Shown here: positions 52,877-63,668 of the stretch, piece after piece
Position numbering within the stretch: position 1 is the stretch's first letter
Layout: every line of letters starts with the position of its first letter
Assembly (NCBI GenBank): GCA_905221605.1
Contig: CAJNDS010002305.1
Location: forward strand, 335,610 to 399,609
Direction of reading: 5' to 3'
Source of the DNA: Symbiodinium natans
Taxonomy: Eukaryota > Sar > Dinophyceae > Suessiales > Symbiodiniaceae
Length of the DNA: 64,000 bases
Notes under the pieces: model-generated
The model's input: only the letters and a program-made list of their open reading frames with translations
What the model was told of the DNA's origin: nothing
Database searches by the model: none
Position numbers and translations under genes: made by a program

Positions 52877-55800
52877 GTTGGATTGCCGCCGCGCGTCTGG
52901 AGGAGGTGGCCGGCAAGGCCTGCTGTAGGGTTTTAGGGTTTAGGGTTTTAGGGTTTAGGGTTTAGGGTTTTTTAGGGTTTTTTAGGGTTTTTTAGGGTCT
53001 TAGGGTTTTAGGGTCTTAGGGTCTTAGGGTCTTAGGGTCTTAATTAGGGTCTTAGGGTTTTAGGGTTTTAGGGTTTTAGGGCTTTAGGGCTTTAGGGCTT
53101 CTAGGGCTTTAGGGCTTCTAGGGCTTTAGGGTTTTAGGGCTTCAGGGTTTTAGGTTTTTAGGGAATTAGGTTTTTAGGGTTTTAGGGTTTTCGGGTTTAG
53201 CGTTAAGCCCTTGTCGCTGTACTTCGGGCCATGTCATTGGGTTAAGGGAAACAGTTGAGAACCAGTTCTGCAACCATGTGTTGCCTGTTTGTGCGTTGTG
53301 GGCGCTTCAGGCCCTTCAGGGGTTTCTCTCAAAATCACGTCTTCTCTCGAGCGTAAGCCGGAAGCTGTAAGTTTCGAAATCTGATCTGAGCCGTTAGATG
53401 GAGCAATGGCCATGAACACCTGCAGATCCACTGCAAATCTTGTAAAGGTGCTGTAACTTGGAGCACTCTCTTGGATCTCAAGAACCCCACTGTCAAGATA
53501 CCGGATCTGCTGATTTTTTGTATCCTTGATTGCACCTGTTTCACTGGGAGTCGGTTTCTGTTGAAGTTTGCTGCGTTTGCTCCAGATATGCTTTCACCCC
53601 TCTTAGACCCTAAACCCTAAACCCTAAACCCTAAACCCATTTCCCATTTGCAGTTGGTTAGAGGAAGTACGCACCCTAATTAGAACATGCAGAGCTCCGC
53701 GAGCCCGACACGGCCCAGTGTGCACTCACATCATGCTTAGCATAATGTGGAGCAGTAATCTGGGAACCTGGCAAGGCAGGGAAACCTCATGATCCTAAAC
53801 CGGCCAGCAAGCTGAAGAAAAACCGTATGCCAAGAGTTGCATCCTGCCTCAAAATCAAAAAGTAAGACTTCTGCATGCACCGAGGATTTCATGCCAAGGG
53901 CTCATAAAGCACAATGGCGATCATCGGCAAGCAGAAGAGGAACAGATCACAGGAAGACATGAAATTCGTCTCCCAACTGCGTCAGAACAGAATGCTCCGC
54001 TCCATGAATCACCACGAAAGCAGCGCTTATCCGCCCGACATAGCTCGTCGCCACCTGGGTCCCACATGTTGCGAATCAGAACAGCCAGGCAAGCATCCAA
54101 TGACTTGATAGTACCCTTCCAAGATCGAAGGAGACAATGGCCCAACCTTGCCCCCAAGCAAAGCCGGGCAATCCATCATGAAGAAGCTGCCCATCGTTGC
54201 CATCAGCGCCAGGGGCCAACTCGCAACCTCAACGTGAGAGCAGCTCTCCTTCATCACCAATGAGTTGCCTGAAAGCAGCAGCGGGCTCCAGCCTGGGGTT
54301 TGTTCGCCCGTGCCAGAATTGCAAGCCAATGTCTCATACAAATCGACAGAAGCAAGCATCTGAATCCCGCTTGTCCCGAAGCTTTGTCCAGAGCTAGCAC
54401 AATGTCGGCCACATTGGCTGCATTCACAGCGGTACCAGCCACCTTGAACATAGGACTGATCCACAAGAGCAGAAACGGGAACTTGCCTGCACGAGTCTGT
54501 CATATCATGCAGCTCTGCGAAGAGCTCTCGTCCCCTAGCATAAGGGCCCGAAGCACAGGGCAATGGTTCCCACACTTCAGCGGCAAACTTCTGCGCAGTA
54601 GCAGTAGCATTGGGACTGGCAAGCCTTGTCACCTCAACAGCTCTCTCCACTGCCTGCACCGCCAGTCGCCGGATTATCTTCTTGTGAGACTCCAAATTGG
54701 CCCCCACCCATTGCTCTAGTAGCAAGCGTAGGGCCCTGAGTGAAACAGCAGCGCCATGAGAGAGCTGACAAATTGCAGCCCCTACGAGATCCAGGTCTAT
54801 GATGTCAAACTGCTCGCCCTCGGAGGTGGATCCTTGCTGCAAAGCAAGTGCTCCACTTTCTGACCAAGGCGTAGCGCACTCCATGGCAAGCAAGCGGTAC
54901 TGGGGTCCCCGGCAAAAAATCCTGCGCTAGTGCAGGAATCGATCCGAAGCCCTAACCCTAAACCCTAAACCCTAAATGATCTGAGTCATGGAGATCCTGG
55001 CTGGCTCCCGAAACCTTCCCAAGGGGGGGAGCCACAAGCTGATGGGATGTTCCCCTTATACCAACAGTCCGTCATAGGGGTTATAATCGGGGCACTGTAA
55101 TTCCTACTACAGGGGCACTGTAATCCCTACGAAGGACTGCAAAGTGAAGGGGGAACACCTTTGAGCCACTCGCTACTGCTCAGTCGCTCGAAATCCTGCG
55201 CGAACTCAGAAGGTTGACTCCTAGAGACCTGACAAAGTCCAAGGGTGTCAGCCATTGGGCTGAGTCTTATGCAGGCTCTTCATGGCTGTGGTGACTCTGG
55301 GACTTCGTGGATTTCGGAAATCATTCCGCGTGTCCCTGCTCCACCACCATGCCACAGGTTCAGTGTGGATTCAAGTGGTTTAGGGCCTCATGATGGGAAA
55401 ATCTCGAAACCGCAAAGAACTGACTAAGTCCTGAGCCCCAACATTTACACCGTCTCAGAAAAGATACACTTGTAGTTTACATTTCTTCGATATTGGAGTA
55501 CGCCAATGTGTTGTACGACCCTGCCATGAAACTCACAGCTCCCCACAGCGCTGGCCTACTATTTGCTTAAGAACCCCCCAAAAAATCAGAATAATAGTCC
55601 CTAGATTACCCCTTAATCAGGAACAATATTTTTTTGGGGGGTTCTTTTGCCTTGCAGGTGCAGTCAGCTCGGCAACTCATCGCGCAGGGATGCAAGCACT
55701 GCCCGAACAACGAGGACTGGACGCTGGCGGCTTTCACAGGGGTCCAGGTTTTCGTTTTGTTCTTTTTTTCCATCCCCTTATGCATATGTTGTTTTGGCAT

Positions 55801-58800
55801 CCATATGTTTTCTGACAAGTACATATGTCGTTAACTCGCTAGAGTAGGTCAACCTTGGGGCATTCATCGATAGAACTGCGTGAATTCGACTCTTAACTGT
55901 ACTGTACTCGGATCTTCCCATTTGTAGTTGATTCTTCAGCTTGGAATGAATATACACAATCGGGGTGGCGCAAACAAAACCTATACGAATACCTCTGAAC
56001 GAACATGTAGGCTCCCAACAGTTAATAATGTAGAAGGCATCATGAACGTGATTACTGGTTGATGAACGCAACTTGAAGGCAATCACGTTTCTTCAATGAA
56101 ATGATGAGATATATGTACATATATATGTATAGATACCTGTTGATAGAGATACTTGACCCCAAGGCGCCTGGCAGTAGGACTTTGGGACTGTGTGGCGAAA
56201 AGCGGCCCCTAGTGGATGAAGAAGTCAAGAGACAGTGGCGTAGGATATTAGTAGCCCTCAGGACTCATGTGCCCTCAACACAGAAAGATCGCAACTATGA
56301 CGACAGTGGGGGTGGAGAGGCGGAAAGCAAGCTCGGAATCCCTAATCCCTAAACCCTAAACCCTAAACTCTAGACCCTAAACCCTAAACGAGCAAGATGC
56401 AACTGCACAGGACGTGTGGCTTGAGGCGGCACGATTGGAGAAGCCGACTCATGCCAAAGCGGTGCTCGCAAAGGCTGGCAGACAGAAGGGGTTGCACATG
56501 GGTTTATAGGGTTTAGGGTTTAGGGTTTAGGGTTTAGGGTTTAGGGTTTAGGGTTTAGGGGGTCATCTCCAAGGGGGTGCGGAGTAGCTCAGCTGCTTTC
56601 ATGAACCCTAAACCTTGAAACCCCAAACCCTGTTGTCCTGATTGGCAGCTTGATGTTCTCGGTCGGAGGCTGTCAAGTCCCTGCCGCACTCCGTGCGTTT
56701 GTGGATCGACGCGGCCAATCGAGAGACGGACGGCAGCTTTGAGGGTTTAGCAGCTTAGCGTGCCGGGGAATTGGGGGGGTTTGGATGTGTTTGGGCTGGG
56801 GGGGTTGTCAAGTTCTTCATGAGCCAAATGGGCCCAAAGCACTACTTACTACTTGCGACCGGCTCCTCTAAACCGGCTCCTCATCACTGAATTCACTATA
56901 AAATCCATGCATTCCATGCGCACCTGTTCTGCGATGCTCCGTGAGGACCTTCAGGCCAAGAGCCGCGTCTTGCGAAAGGCGATGGAGGGGAGGGGTGAGA
57001 GGGCCCTGCTTAGGGTTTAGGGTTTAGGGTTTGGGGTTTAGGGTTTAGGGTTTAGGGTTTAGGGTTTAGGGTTTAGGGAGCCTGAAGGGTATTGCGAAGG
57101 TTCCCTTTCCGAGCAGTGTGTTGTTGGTGGGGTTAGGTGGTAGTACTAAACACCCTATAAAGAACCACTAAACCCCTATAAACACCCTTTAAAGACTAAA
57201 AACACCCGATTAAAGAACCCATAAACCCTATAAAACACCCTATAAAGAGCCCGTAAACCCTATTAAACATTCTGGAAAGAGCCCATGTTCCCTTGCCCAG
57301 AGAGCCCCATACCCCTTAATTAAGGAATATAGCTTAAATCATCAAGGGATCCTCATTATGATTTGAGGAATATTCCTTCATTAAGGGGTATTGGGCTCTC
57401 TGGGAACCTCAAGAAACCCTAAACCCTAAACCCTAAACCCTAAACCCTAAACCTGGGTGTGTGCAAGGCCCTGGAGTTCATCCCCAACTCCGTCCGATTG
57501 TGGAAGGAGGCCGTCAGCTTGGAGGCTGGGCTTAAGGGACCGGCAGAGGCCTTCATCAACCTGTGGCGGAGTGCAGCAGGTGCAGTTTAAGTAGGGTTTG
57601 GGGTTTAGGGTTTACGGTTTGTAGGGTTTGTAGGGTTTGTAGGGTTTGTAGGGTTTGTAGGGTTTGTAGGGTTTGTAGGGTTTGTAGGGTTTGTAGGGTT
57701 TGCAGGGTTTGTAGGGTTTAGGGTTTGTAGGGTTTAGGGTTTGTAGGGTTTGGGGTTTGTAGGGCTTCTCAAGCATCTGCCCCTTAACACGCCTTAAAGC
57801 CAGGATGAGACCGAAGCCCGTGTGATGTTGAGCCGGGCTGTGGAGTGCGTGCCCCACAGTGCCCGGGCACCCAGGAAGCACCAACGGCCACGTTTTGAGG
57901 GTTCAGGGTTTAGGGTTTAGGGTAATTACAAAGACCCCCTGGTGCTGAGTAGGGAATGAGGGAACTAGGGAGTATGTGGGCACCTCATTCCCTCATTCCC
58001 TACTAAGAACCAGCCAGAAGAGCCACCTGCTGAGCACCGAAAAGGTCAGAAGCTTCGAACAGTCCCTAAACCCTAAACCCTAAACCCTAAACCCTAAACC
58101 CTAAACCCGTCTGAGGCAGTCTGAGGTGTGCGAGTTGTGCAGGCTTTATGCCCAGGCTTGAATGCGGATACGATTAGAAATGAACAGGGTGAATGCACAA
58201 CTTCAAGGAAAACGAAGTGCCCGTTGATTTCATTCACCAGCTTGCGATATTGGAATATTACCAGATGAAGTTTGCGTGGAAAGGCCCTGGGTCTCTGTTT
58301 GCCGTGGGTCCCAGACTGGCAAGAACTGGGTTTTCATGAGCGCCGCAGTTTGTTCTAGCTGAGGCAGGTGGGCTTGTACCTAAACCCTGAACCCTAAACC
58401 TTGAACCCTGAACCCTGAACCCTACACCAACCCCTCGCCGAATCGGAGGTGGAGATGTGGCTTGCATTGGCGAAGCTTTCTGCCTACAAGGCATAAGCTG
58501 ATGGTCCTCAGTGTTTCCGACATTAGAGGGTACCCTTTATGGGGGGGTCCCTTTAAAGGGATTCTATTATACTATATTCTATTTGGGGTATAAAGAGGGG
58601 TCCCTTATTTTCGTAAACCCCCATGTGATTTTGTAGAGTTGCATGTGGGTCGGGCTCAAGATAGGGGTTTACGTGTAGCGGAACCCACCAGAAAACGATG
58701 TCCAGGATGCCCAGAAGGTGCTGAACGAGGCACGAAAGCACATCCCGCTGCGGGCCCGGCATCGCTGGATAGATCGGAACACTTAGGCGGCTTAGGGTTT

Positions 58801-61800
58801 AGGGTTTAGGGTTTAGGGTTTAGGGTTTAGGGTTTAGGGTTTAGGGTTTAGGGTTTAGGGTTTAGGGTTTAGGGCTGGGGTTTAGAGCCCTTGTGCTGCG
58901 AGCCTGCTACAGTGCCGCCTGTGTGGAGAGTTCTTCTTTTTTGTTACCAGTTCCCGGGTCTGAGATGAATCTGCAGACCCATCACCTAGGACTAGCCCGG
59001 TGATCTGGGTGACAGTGGTGGCCTCGGTCACTCATGTTCAGTCCTTCCAGGGTTTAGAGTTTAGGGCTTAGGGGTTCCGAAGATTTCTTGAAATGGATTC
59101 GAATCGAGTGCCAGTTCATGCTGACGTCACGTCAGCGGACGTAACTTGAGCTTTTGGAGCTGAGACTCGCCAGCATGCCCAGTGCGCTTTTGACCAGAAT
59201 CGGCGGCGCCTGCAAATGACAAGGCTGCCAAGCTGGAGGAGACGCAGGGCAACGAGAAGATGGCTTGGATCCGAGATTGGGAGAAGCAGAAAGGTGAAAC
59301 GTCGGCTTCGTGGGAAGGTATTTTGAAAAGTGGGGTAGACGAGCATGGGAACGCAGATTTGCTGATTTTGAAGAGGCTTGGCAGCAGGACTGTGTTTTTT
59401 TTTTTTTTTTTTTTTACATTTTTTCTCAGGTAGTGCCCGCCAAGATTTCCGTGTCACGCCGAAACTGTTTCCATCGGTCGAAGCTACAACTTGGAGAAAT
59501 CCCTGAAACCGACATCGGAGGTGGAGCTGATTCTGACGCGAGCCATCGACTCCCTTGCTGCAAACGGTGTGACCCCGGACCGAGACATGCCAGCGGCTCA
59601 GTAACGCAGGCGCTTTTCCCTTGGGACGAATCGTCCCACATGGGGGTTTACGATGTTAGCGGTACCTTATTGCAGTCCTTATTATACGGGGTTCCGATTA
59701 TTTTGGGGTCTATATTGGGTTTCCCTTATTTTCTTAAACCCCACATCGTCCCACCCTTCGAATCCGCTCCCAGCCTGCGGCCTGGCACTTATCCCGCAGG
59801 TGGCTGAAGCAAGCGGAAGAGGCGGGAATGCCGCTGCTCTTGCAGTGTAATGTCTATCGCTGCCCATGAATGTACCCATTAAGGTATAGGCAGGTTTTGT
59901 CACCTTCTGCTTTCACAGCGTTTGAGTCGCAGTCCGAAGCACGCCCGGCATGAAGTTCGAGGGTGAAACGAGCTGATGCGGAGCAGTGCTCAGGAAATGG
60001 CCATGGATGGCCATGGGACAGGACCGTCCCAGGCACGCTAAGGATGCGAAAGGCATCAAAATTGGCACCAACACCATAAAAGCCACCGGCCCATTTGGGG
60101 CTGGAGGAGGCGAGGCAAGTGGAGAAAGGCAAGTTGCTCCAAGGGGCACCCTCGATGTCGCCGGGAGATGGAGGGATTGGCGCTTTAACAGTTGGCCGTG
60201 TAACAATGTAACCAACAAGGCCCCCTGGGCCCCATGGGCCCCCTTGGGCCCCATAAGCCCCATGGGCCTTGAGGGGGGCACCTTTCAAGGCGCGCGTGCG
60301 CGCGCGCGCGCAAAACTTGAGCAAGAGAGGGTTTTATAAAAGCTCAGCTGTTTTTTGGACCAATGATTCCGCATTCCTTGTTTATGTGAAAGCCCCTAAT
60401 TAGACTGGCATGGCAGGCCGAGAAGACAGGCTTCATCAAGACATGCCAGGCCATCATCAAGGTCACCATCAAGGCCGGGACTAGTAGACTCGGGAGGCAT
60501 TTGAGGGTTTCCGACAAAGGGGGTACCTTATTGGGGTCCTTATCATGAGGGGATCCTACTATTTGGGGTCTATATTGGGGGTCCTTTATTTTCGTAAACC
60601 CCCATTTGCTGCGAGTTGAGAAATCATGAAATAGTCGCGCCATGGCTCGCCTCTCTCACAATCCCAGCTGCACGTGGATTCAGGATGTACACAGAGAGAG
60701 AGACACACACACACACACACACACATGCGCGGGCGAAAGCACCTCGATCTACAGTACGTCTCTCTTTCCTTGCAAGGTCGGCGTGGATGAAGATGTCAAG
60801 GGCATGAAGCAGAACTGGATCCAGGCAGGCATGTCTGCAGCCAAGTAAGTGAAGGCACGTACTTGGCTAGAAGTGGCTCGGGTCAGGGAGGAACTTTTTT
60901 GAGGCTGAGAGGGATTGGTGAAGGGATTCCCCTTAGGGCCTTTCCGGAAGGGACGAAGTTACATGAAGTTGCAAAAGCACACTTGCGCCGATTTTGAAAG
61001 CCAAGAGCTGAGCCGCAGGTCCCCGCAGAGGGCCCTTTCAACATGTTCACACCATGTCTACAAGATATTTAAGCCCTAAACCTTATACCCTAAACTCTAA
61101 ACCCCAAACACTAAACCCTAAACCCTAAACCGATTTTCGTAGCGGAAGGAACACGCAGAGAGGAACTTCGGAGAAGTGATGAGATATGCAGAGTTTGTGG
61201 GTGCGGTGAAGCAAGCTATGTGCCCACCCAGTGCCGGAGAGAGTCTGCAAACCAGGGCTTTTCAGTGGAACGAGCAGATCAACCTGGAAGTTGTGGCCTC
61301 TCATCATGGCTCGGCGGGGCGCTGGAAAGATTGGCCGAGGGAGCAATATCACTGCTTCCGACGCCAGCCAGGAAATCCGAAGTAAGATCCGGAACAGTTG
61401 CACAACGATCCGGTGGGGCTGGCCGCGACGTGAGGGCCTCAGGCTTTCAGAAACGTTGAGACAGCGCAACTCGCACATCAACATCCTGCTGGTTACTTTT
61501 GCCCGCGCTACACGGCTGATCTAGGTGTCCCAACAAGAAGAATCAGGCCCTGCAGCTCTTTGCAGCTCTCGCAAAAACAGGCGAGCGATCCATTCCTGGA
61601 GGCTCCTTGAGCTCTCAAAAGAAAAACCTGTCTCCGAAGCTCTGCAGCTCTCCAGACTGCTGAGTCGCAGGCGGGGCCGAGAATCGAGGATTTCAAACCA
61701 CCGAGGCTCTGCAGCCCTCGGAAGAAAAACAGGGGAGCAAGCCATTTCCCGAGGCTCCTTTAGCTCTGAAAAGACAACATGAGCCCAAGGCTCTGCAGCT

Positions 61801-63586
61801 CGGGCGACGAGGCCGATGACTAGAGACGTCCGAGGCTCTGCAGCTCTGACTGAACAGAAAAACATGAGTCCTCCGCGTACTACGTGCTACCAAAATCGAC
61901 TTTCGAGCCACCAGAGCTCCCGACGTCCTCGGCATCGAGCTCCCCGGATTTCACATTTGGCGCAGCCCAACCTCCAAGAACGACGACACAGTTTCGCATT
62001 TCGCGAACCGAGACATCCAAAAAGCGACGACAGTTGTGCATTTGGCGACTCGGACGTCAAAAAGTGACGACAGTTTCGCATTCGCGAAAACCGACGTCAA
62101 AAAACGACGGCAGTTACCAGGATACCGACGTCCATGTGCGCGGCGCCTAGGGGACAGCGCGATTTGCAACATCGTGAGTTGCAAATCCTCCCCCAAACCG
62201 CGAAGCACAGGACATGGGGGCTTTGGGCAAAAAACCCGCCCCTTCCGCCCCACCCCCTACCCCCCCCCCTACCCCCCCCACCCCCCCCCCCTACCCCCCC
62301 CCCCCCCCCCCCCCCCTACCCCTAACCCCCTACCAATTGATGAGGCTGCCCTGGCAACGTTTCACAGAGGCTCAAGCACATCAACTTTTTTGGCATCCTT
62401 TGAGCTGACGAGCGCGTTTAAACCTTTCAACTATGCTCCAGCGGGGTCGGCGGCTTGAGCCGGAGGCTCTTAAATTTTTCGTGGCTTGCAAATAGCTACG
62501 CTAAGGAGGGAAAGAGGGAGGTTTTCACCTCCTTTTCCCATCCAACACGCCGCCAGGGTCGGCGGAAACCGCACGGGACCTAAGCAGAGAGCACCATGAT
62601 GTCCACCTATACATCCTAAAAACACCACAAAATGCTCACGGAGCCTCGGCGAGAGCGCGTTTCGGACAATGTCCACGAAGCCGAAAGCATACATTTTGCG
62701 ATGTTTCGAGGCCCCTGGAAATAGGGGACGGCACCTGTGTGTGGAAAAAGTCTCGATTTTCGTCCAAAGTGCGACCACTGCTCGAGGAATAGCGCCCGTG
62801 TACCCGCATGCGTTTCGCGCACATCGCGTGCGCGACTCAAACTATTAATATTACTCTTAACGTAAGAACCTCATTATGCAGGCACACTGTGATGGGGAAT
62901 TAACAATGCAAGTTGTATCTGCTTGACGACCGCTACAAACTGAAGTTCCCCAATCAGATGTCAGGACGCAGATGCTGCCATCAACAGAAACTCTATCGAG
63001 GCCCTGATCGCTGTGGGCAAGCAGGGGCTTGGTTTAGGGGCTTAGAGAAGGCTTAGACCGTAGGTACCACTTGTGTTTGCGGTGAAGCTTCCTCTTGCAG
63101 CACGGCCGCGGCCGTCAGCCAGATTCGTGCACTTTTAACACTGCTTCGGTGTGGGGGCAGGGGGGGCTGGGAGGGGGAGGGCCTCTGGAGACTTGATATT
63201 TGGGGGGTGAAGGGGCTCAGCATTTCTGGAAGGTCGCCCGAGCCATCTACAACAATGCGGTCATGCACTTGAAGGGCAAGAAGGTGCCGCAGGGGTCGCT
63301 CGCGCTGCGAGGATTCAGAGCTGCCTAGAGCAAGGCAGAGTGGGCAGATCTTTTTGTGCTTCAGTGCCTGAGTTCCCATCTTGCATTTCTGCAACTCGGA
63401 ACACACACAGAGACCCACCGGACCTCACCAAGAAATGTGTATATATATACATATATATATAGTTTATTTACATATACATGCATAATACATAATGTTGTGT
63501 ATTTATGTATATCGTCAGGGACTCTGGCTACGCTTAGCCGAGCTGGAAACGAAGTATGGCAACGCGGAGTCGCTGGACAACGTGCT
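52877..63586 (+). CDS. PRPF6: PRPF6/Prp6-like tri-snRNP splicing factor, 18 internal exons, both ends missing
   Basis: Prp6 is the HAT-repeat scaffold that bridges U5 and U4/U6 snRNPs in the nucleus. Exons by position: 52877-52917, 55658-55714, 56411-56473, 56669-56728, 56946-56978, 57468-57524, 57804-57860, 58449-58490, 58706-58749, 58996-59014, 59224-59262, 59521-59600, 59800-59825, 60430-60473, 60777-60824, 62965-63000, 63233-63283, 63519-63586. They give 865 coding bases with every phase matching. Recognisable stretches in order include WIAAARLEEVAGK, SARQLIAQGCKHCPNNED, VWLEAARLEKPTHAKAVL, LPHSVRLWIDAANRET, LEFIPNSVRLWKEAVSLE, ARVMLSRAVECVPHS, VEMWLALAKLSAYK, AAKLEETQGNEKM, ILTRAIDSLAANGVTP and LWLRLAELETKYGNAESL. 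These follow the order of the central HAT repeats of eukaryotic PRPF6. Donors are GC (11), GA (3) and GT (4); acceptors are AG|G except one AG|C. The N-terminal exons were not found upstream in the window; the C-terminal third lies beyond the right edge. Homology was recognised by eye; exon ends are exact to the base if the GA/GC donors are accepted. Confidence 0.93.
52926..53200 (+). repeat. TTTTAGGG-type array in PRPF6 intron 1
   Basis: Starts eight bases after the GC donor. Units of 7-10 bases with TCTTAGGG and CTTTAGGG blocks. Confidence 0.9.
53607..53638 (-). repeat. telomere-type array in PRPF6 intron 1
   Basis: About 4 CCCTAAA. Confidence 0.8.
54027..54884 (-). CDS. antisense ORF inside a PRPF6 intron, unknown function
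   Basis: 286 codons from ATG 54884, minus strand, wholly inside the 2.7-kb PRPF6 intron 52918-55657. The N-terminal half is convincingly protein-like (DLVGAAICQLSHGAAVSLRA, HKKIIRRLAVQAVERAVEV). In the 3' half a second frame (54254-54466, AVNAANVADIVLALDKASGQ) is at least as good. A frameshift or short intron near 54470-54500 is therefore likely; a GC donor-like site CAG|GCAAGT is present. No family recognised. Could be a nested gene or a decayed element. Confidence 0.4.
   Translation of the reverse strand: MECATPWSESGALALQQGSTSEGEQFDIIDLDLVGAAICQLSHGAAVSLRALRLLLEQWVGANLESHKKIIRRLAVQAVERAVEVTRLASPNATATAQKFAAEVWEPLPCASGPYARGRELFAELHDMTDSCRQVPVSALVDQSYVQGGWYRCECSQCGRHCASSGQSFGTSGIQMLASVDLYETLACNSGTGEQTPGWSPLLLSGNSLVMKESCSHVEVASWPLALMATMGSFFMMDCPALLGGKVGPLSPSILEGYYQVIGCLPGCSDSQHVGPRWRRAMSGG
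55036..55162. mobile_element. family B, copy 7, in PRPF6 intron 1
   Basis: gggatgttccccttatacca at the left, gggggaacacc at the right. Flanked by the 7-bp direct repeat gagccac (55029-55035, 55163-55169). Confidence 0.65.
55556..55657. mobile_element. family C, copy 5, forms the 3' end of PRPF6 intron 1
   Basis: Left end ctactatttgcttaagaacc is typical. The right end has diverged to gttcttttgccttgcag, whose final AG (55656-55657) is the acceptor of exon 55658. Confidence 0.75.
56337..56388 (-). repeat. telomere-type array in PRPF6 intron 2
   Basis: About 7 CCCTAAA. Confidence 0.85.
56505..56560 (+). repeat. telomere-type array in PRPF6 intron 3
   Basis: About 7 TTTAGGG in an intron of 195 bp. 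Confidence 0.9.
57010..57078 (+). repeat. telomere-type array in PRPF6 intron 5
   Basis: About 9 TTTAGGG. Confidence 0.9.
57145..57265 (+). repeat. tandem repeat in PRPF6 intron 5
   Basis: Irregular 20-40 bp units aaacaccctataaagaaccc. Confidence 0.7.
57296..57404. mobile_element. family A, copy 10, in PRPF6 intron 56979-57467
   Basis: Full hairpin cccagagagccccatacccc ... ggggtattgggctctctggg. Confidence 0.85.
57415..57452 (-). repeat. telomere-type array in PRPF6 intron 5
   Basis: About 5 CCCTAAA, 15 bases before exon 57468. Confidence 0.85.
57594..57763 (+). repeat. TTTGTAGGG nonamer array in PRPF6 intron 6
   Basis: About 14 TTTGTAGGG with some TTTAGGG. Confidence 0.9.
57939..58013. 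mobile_element. family D, copy 4, in PRPF6 intron 57861-58448
   Basis: tggtgctgagtagggaatga / cattccctactaagaacca, short core. Confidence 0.7.
58063..58109 (-). repeat. telomere-type array in PRPF6 intron 7
   Basis: About 6 CCCTAAA. Confidence 0.9.
58379..58427 (-). repeat. telomere-type array in PRPF6 intron 7
   Basis: CCCTGAA and CCCTAAA. Confidence 0.8.
58513..58622. mobile_element. family I element in PRPF6 intron 58491-58705
   Basis: tttccgacattagagggtac ... cttattttcgtaaaccccc; takes up half the intron. Confidence 0.7.
58793..58873 (+). repeat. telomere-type array in PRPF6 intron 9
   Basis: About 11 TTTAGGG. Confidence 0.9.
58996..59014 (+). CDS. PRPF6: 19-nt micro-exon of PRPF6
   Basis: Encodes the PVIWVT stretch of the HAT repeat between the HIPL end of exon 58706-58749 (phase 2, GC donor) and AAKLEE at 59224. 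It is bounded by CTAG|C and ACA|GT. It is the only exon here whose acceptor is not followed by G, so it is the least certain of the 18, but it restores both phase and the expected IW-x-TAAKLEE motif. Confidence 0.75.
59640..59743. mobile_element. family I element in PRPF6 intron 59601-59799
   Basis: tgggggtttacgatgttagc ... ttattttcttaaacccca. Target duplication atcgtcccac at 59630-59639 and 59744-59753. Confidence 0.85.
59800..59825 (+). CDS. PRPF6: 26-nt micro-exon of PRPF6
   Basis: Encodes WLKQAEEA, completing QW at the preceding CA|GT donor (59600). It ends in a GA donor (G|GAATGC) that joins in phase to FIKTCQAIIK at 60430. The corresponding segment of animal PRPF6 is a QW-x-x-DAEE motif. 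Confidence 0.8.
60504..60603. mobile_element. family I element in PRPF6 intron 60474-60776
   Basis: agggtttccgacaaaggggg ... tttattttcgtaaacccc; catttg on both sides. Confidence 0.75.
61072..61130 (-). repeat. telomere-type array in PRPF6 intron 15
   Basis: Degenerate CCCTAAA. Confidence 0.8.
61547..61865 (+). repeat. diverged tandem repeat in PRPF6 intron 15
   Basis: gaggctctgcagctc and gaaaaacagg recur every 50-80 bases, about five times. Confidence 0.7.
61985..62110 (+). repeat. tandem repeat of about 40 bp in PRPF6 intron 15
   Basis: Three units of cgacgacagtttcgcatt ... cgacgtcaaaaa. Related sequence at 14605-14720. Confidence 0.8.
62245..62335 (+). repeat. C-rich tract
   Basis: Long C runs with TA. 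Confidence 0.85.
63436..63512 (+). repeat. AT-rich microsatellite in PRPF6 intron 17
   Basis: TATATACATA-type alternation. Confidence 0.85.
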
Positions 63587-63610
63587 GTCCTGAGTTCTAC
63601 TGAGCAGACG

Positions 63611-63668
63611 GTTTAGGGTGCAGGGTTTAGGGTTTAGGGTTTAGGGTTCAGGGTTTATGGTTTAGGGC
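63611..63668 (+). repeat. telomere-type array in the last PRPF6 intron
   Basis: About 8 TTTAGGG variants. Confidence 0.85.

Larger units (their letters stand above)
60825..62964 (+). other. PRPF6 intron 15, 2140 bp
   Basis: GC donor at 60825, AG at 62963-62964. Contains an array, two tandem repeats and a C tract. Open frames on both strands come from the tandem repeats. Confidence 0.8.

Noticed and set aside
55029-55234. B7 insertion in a coding exon (frame EPLATAQSLEILRELRR restored by removal)
   Set aside because: The site is inside PRPF6 intron 1, so the frame is probably chance unless a nested gene exists.
56995-57099. Array 57010-57078 as a complete GT-AG intron with a downstream mini-exon
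   Set aside because: It joins in phase, but PRPF6 homology requires the GC donor at 56979 and the acceptor at 57467. This shows that in-phase joins alone are weak evidence.
63284-63332. Read-through of PRPF6 exon 63233 to a stop (VPQGSLALRGFRAA)
   Set aside because: Homology continues instead at 63519 with GLWLRLAELE after a GT-AG intron.
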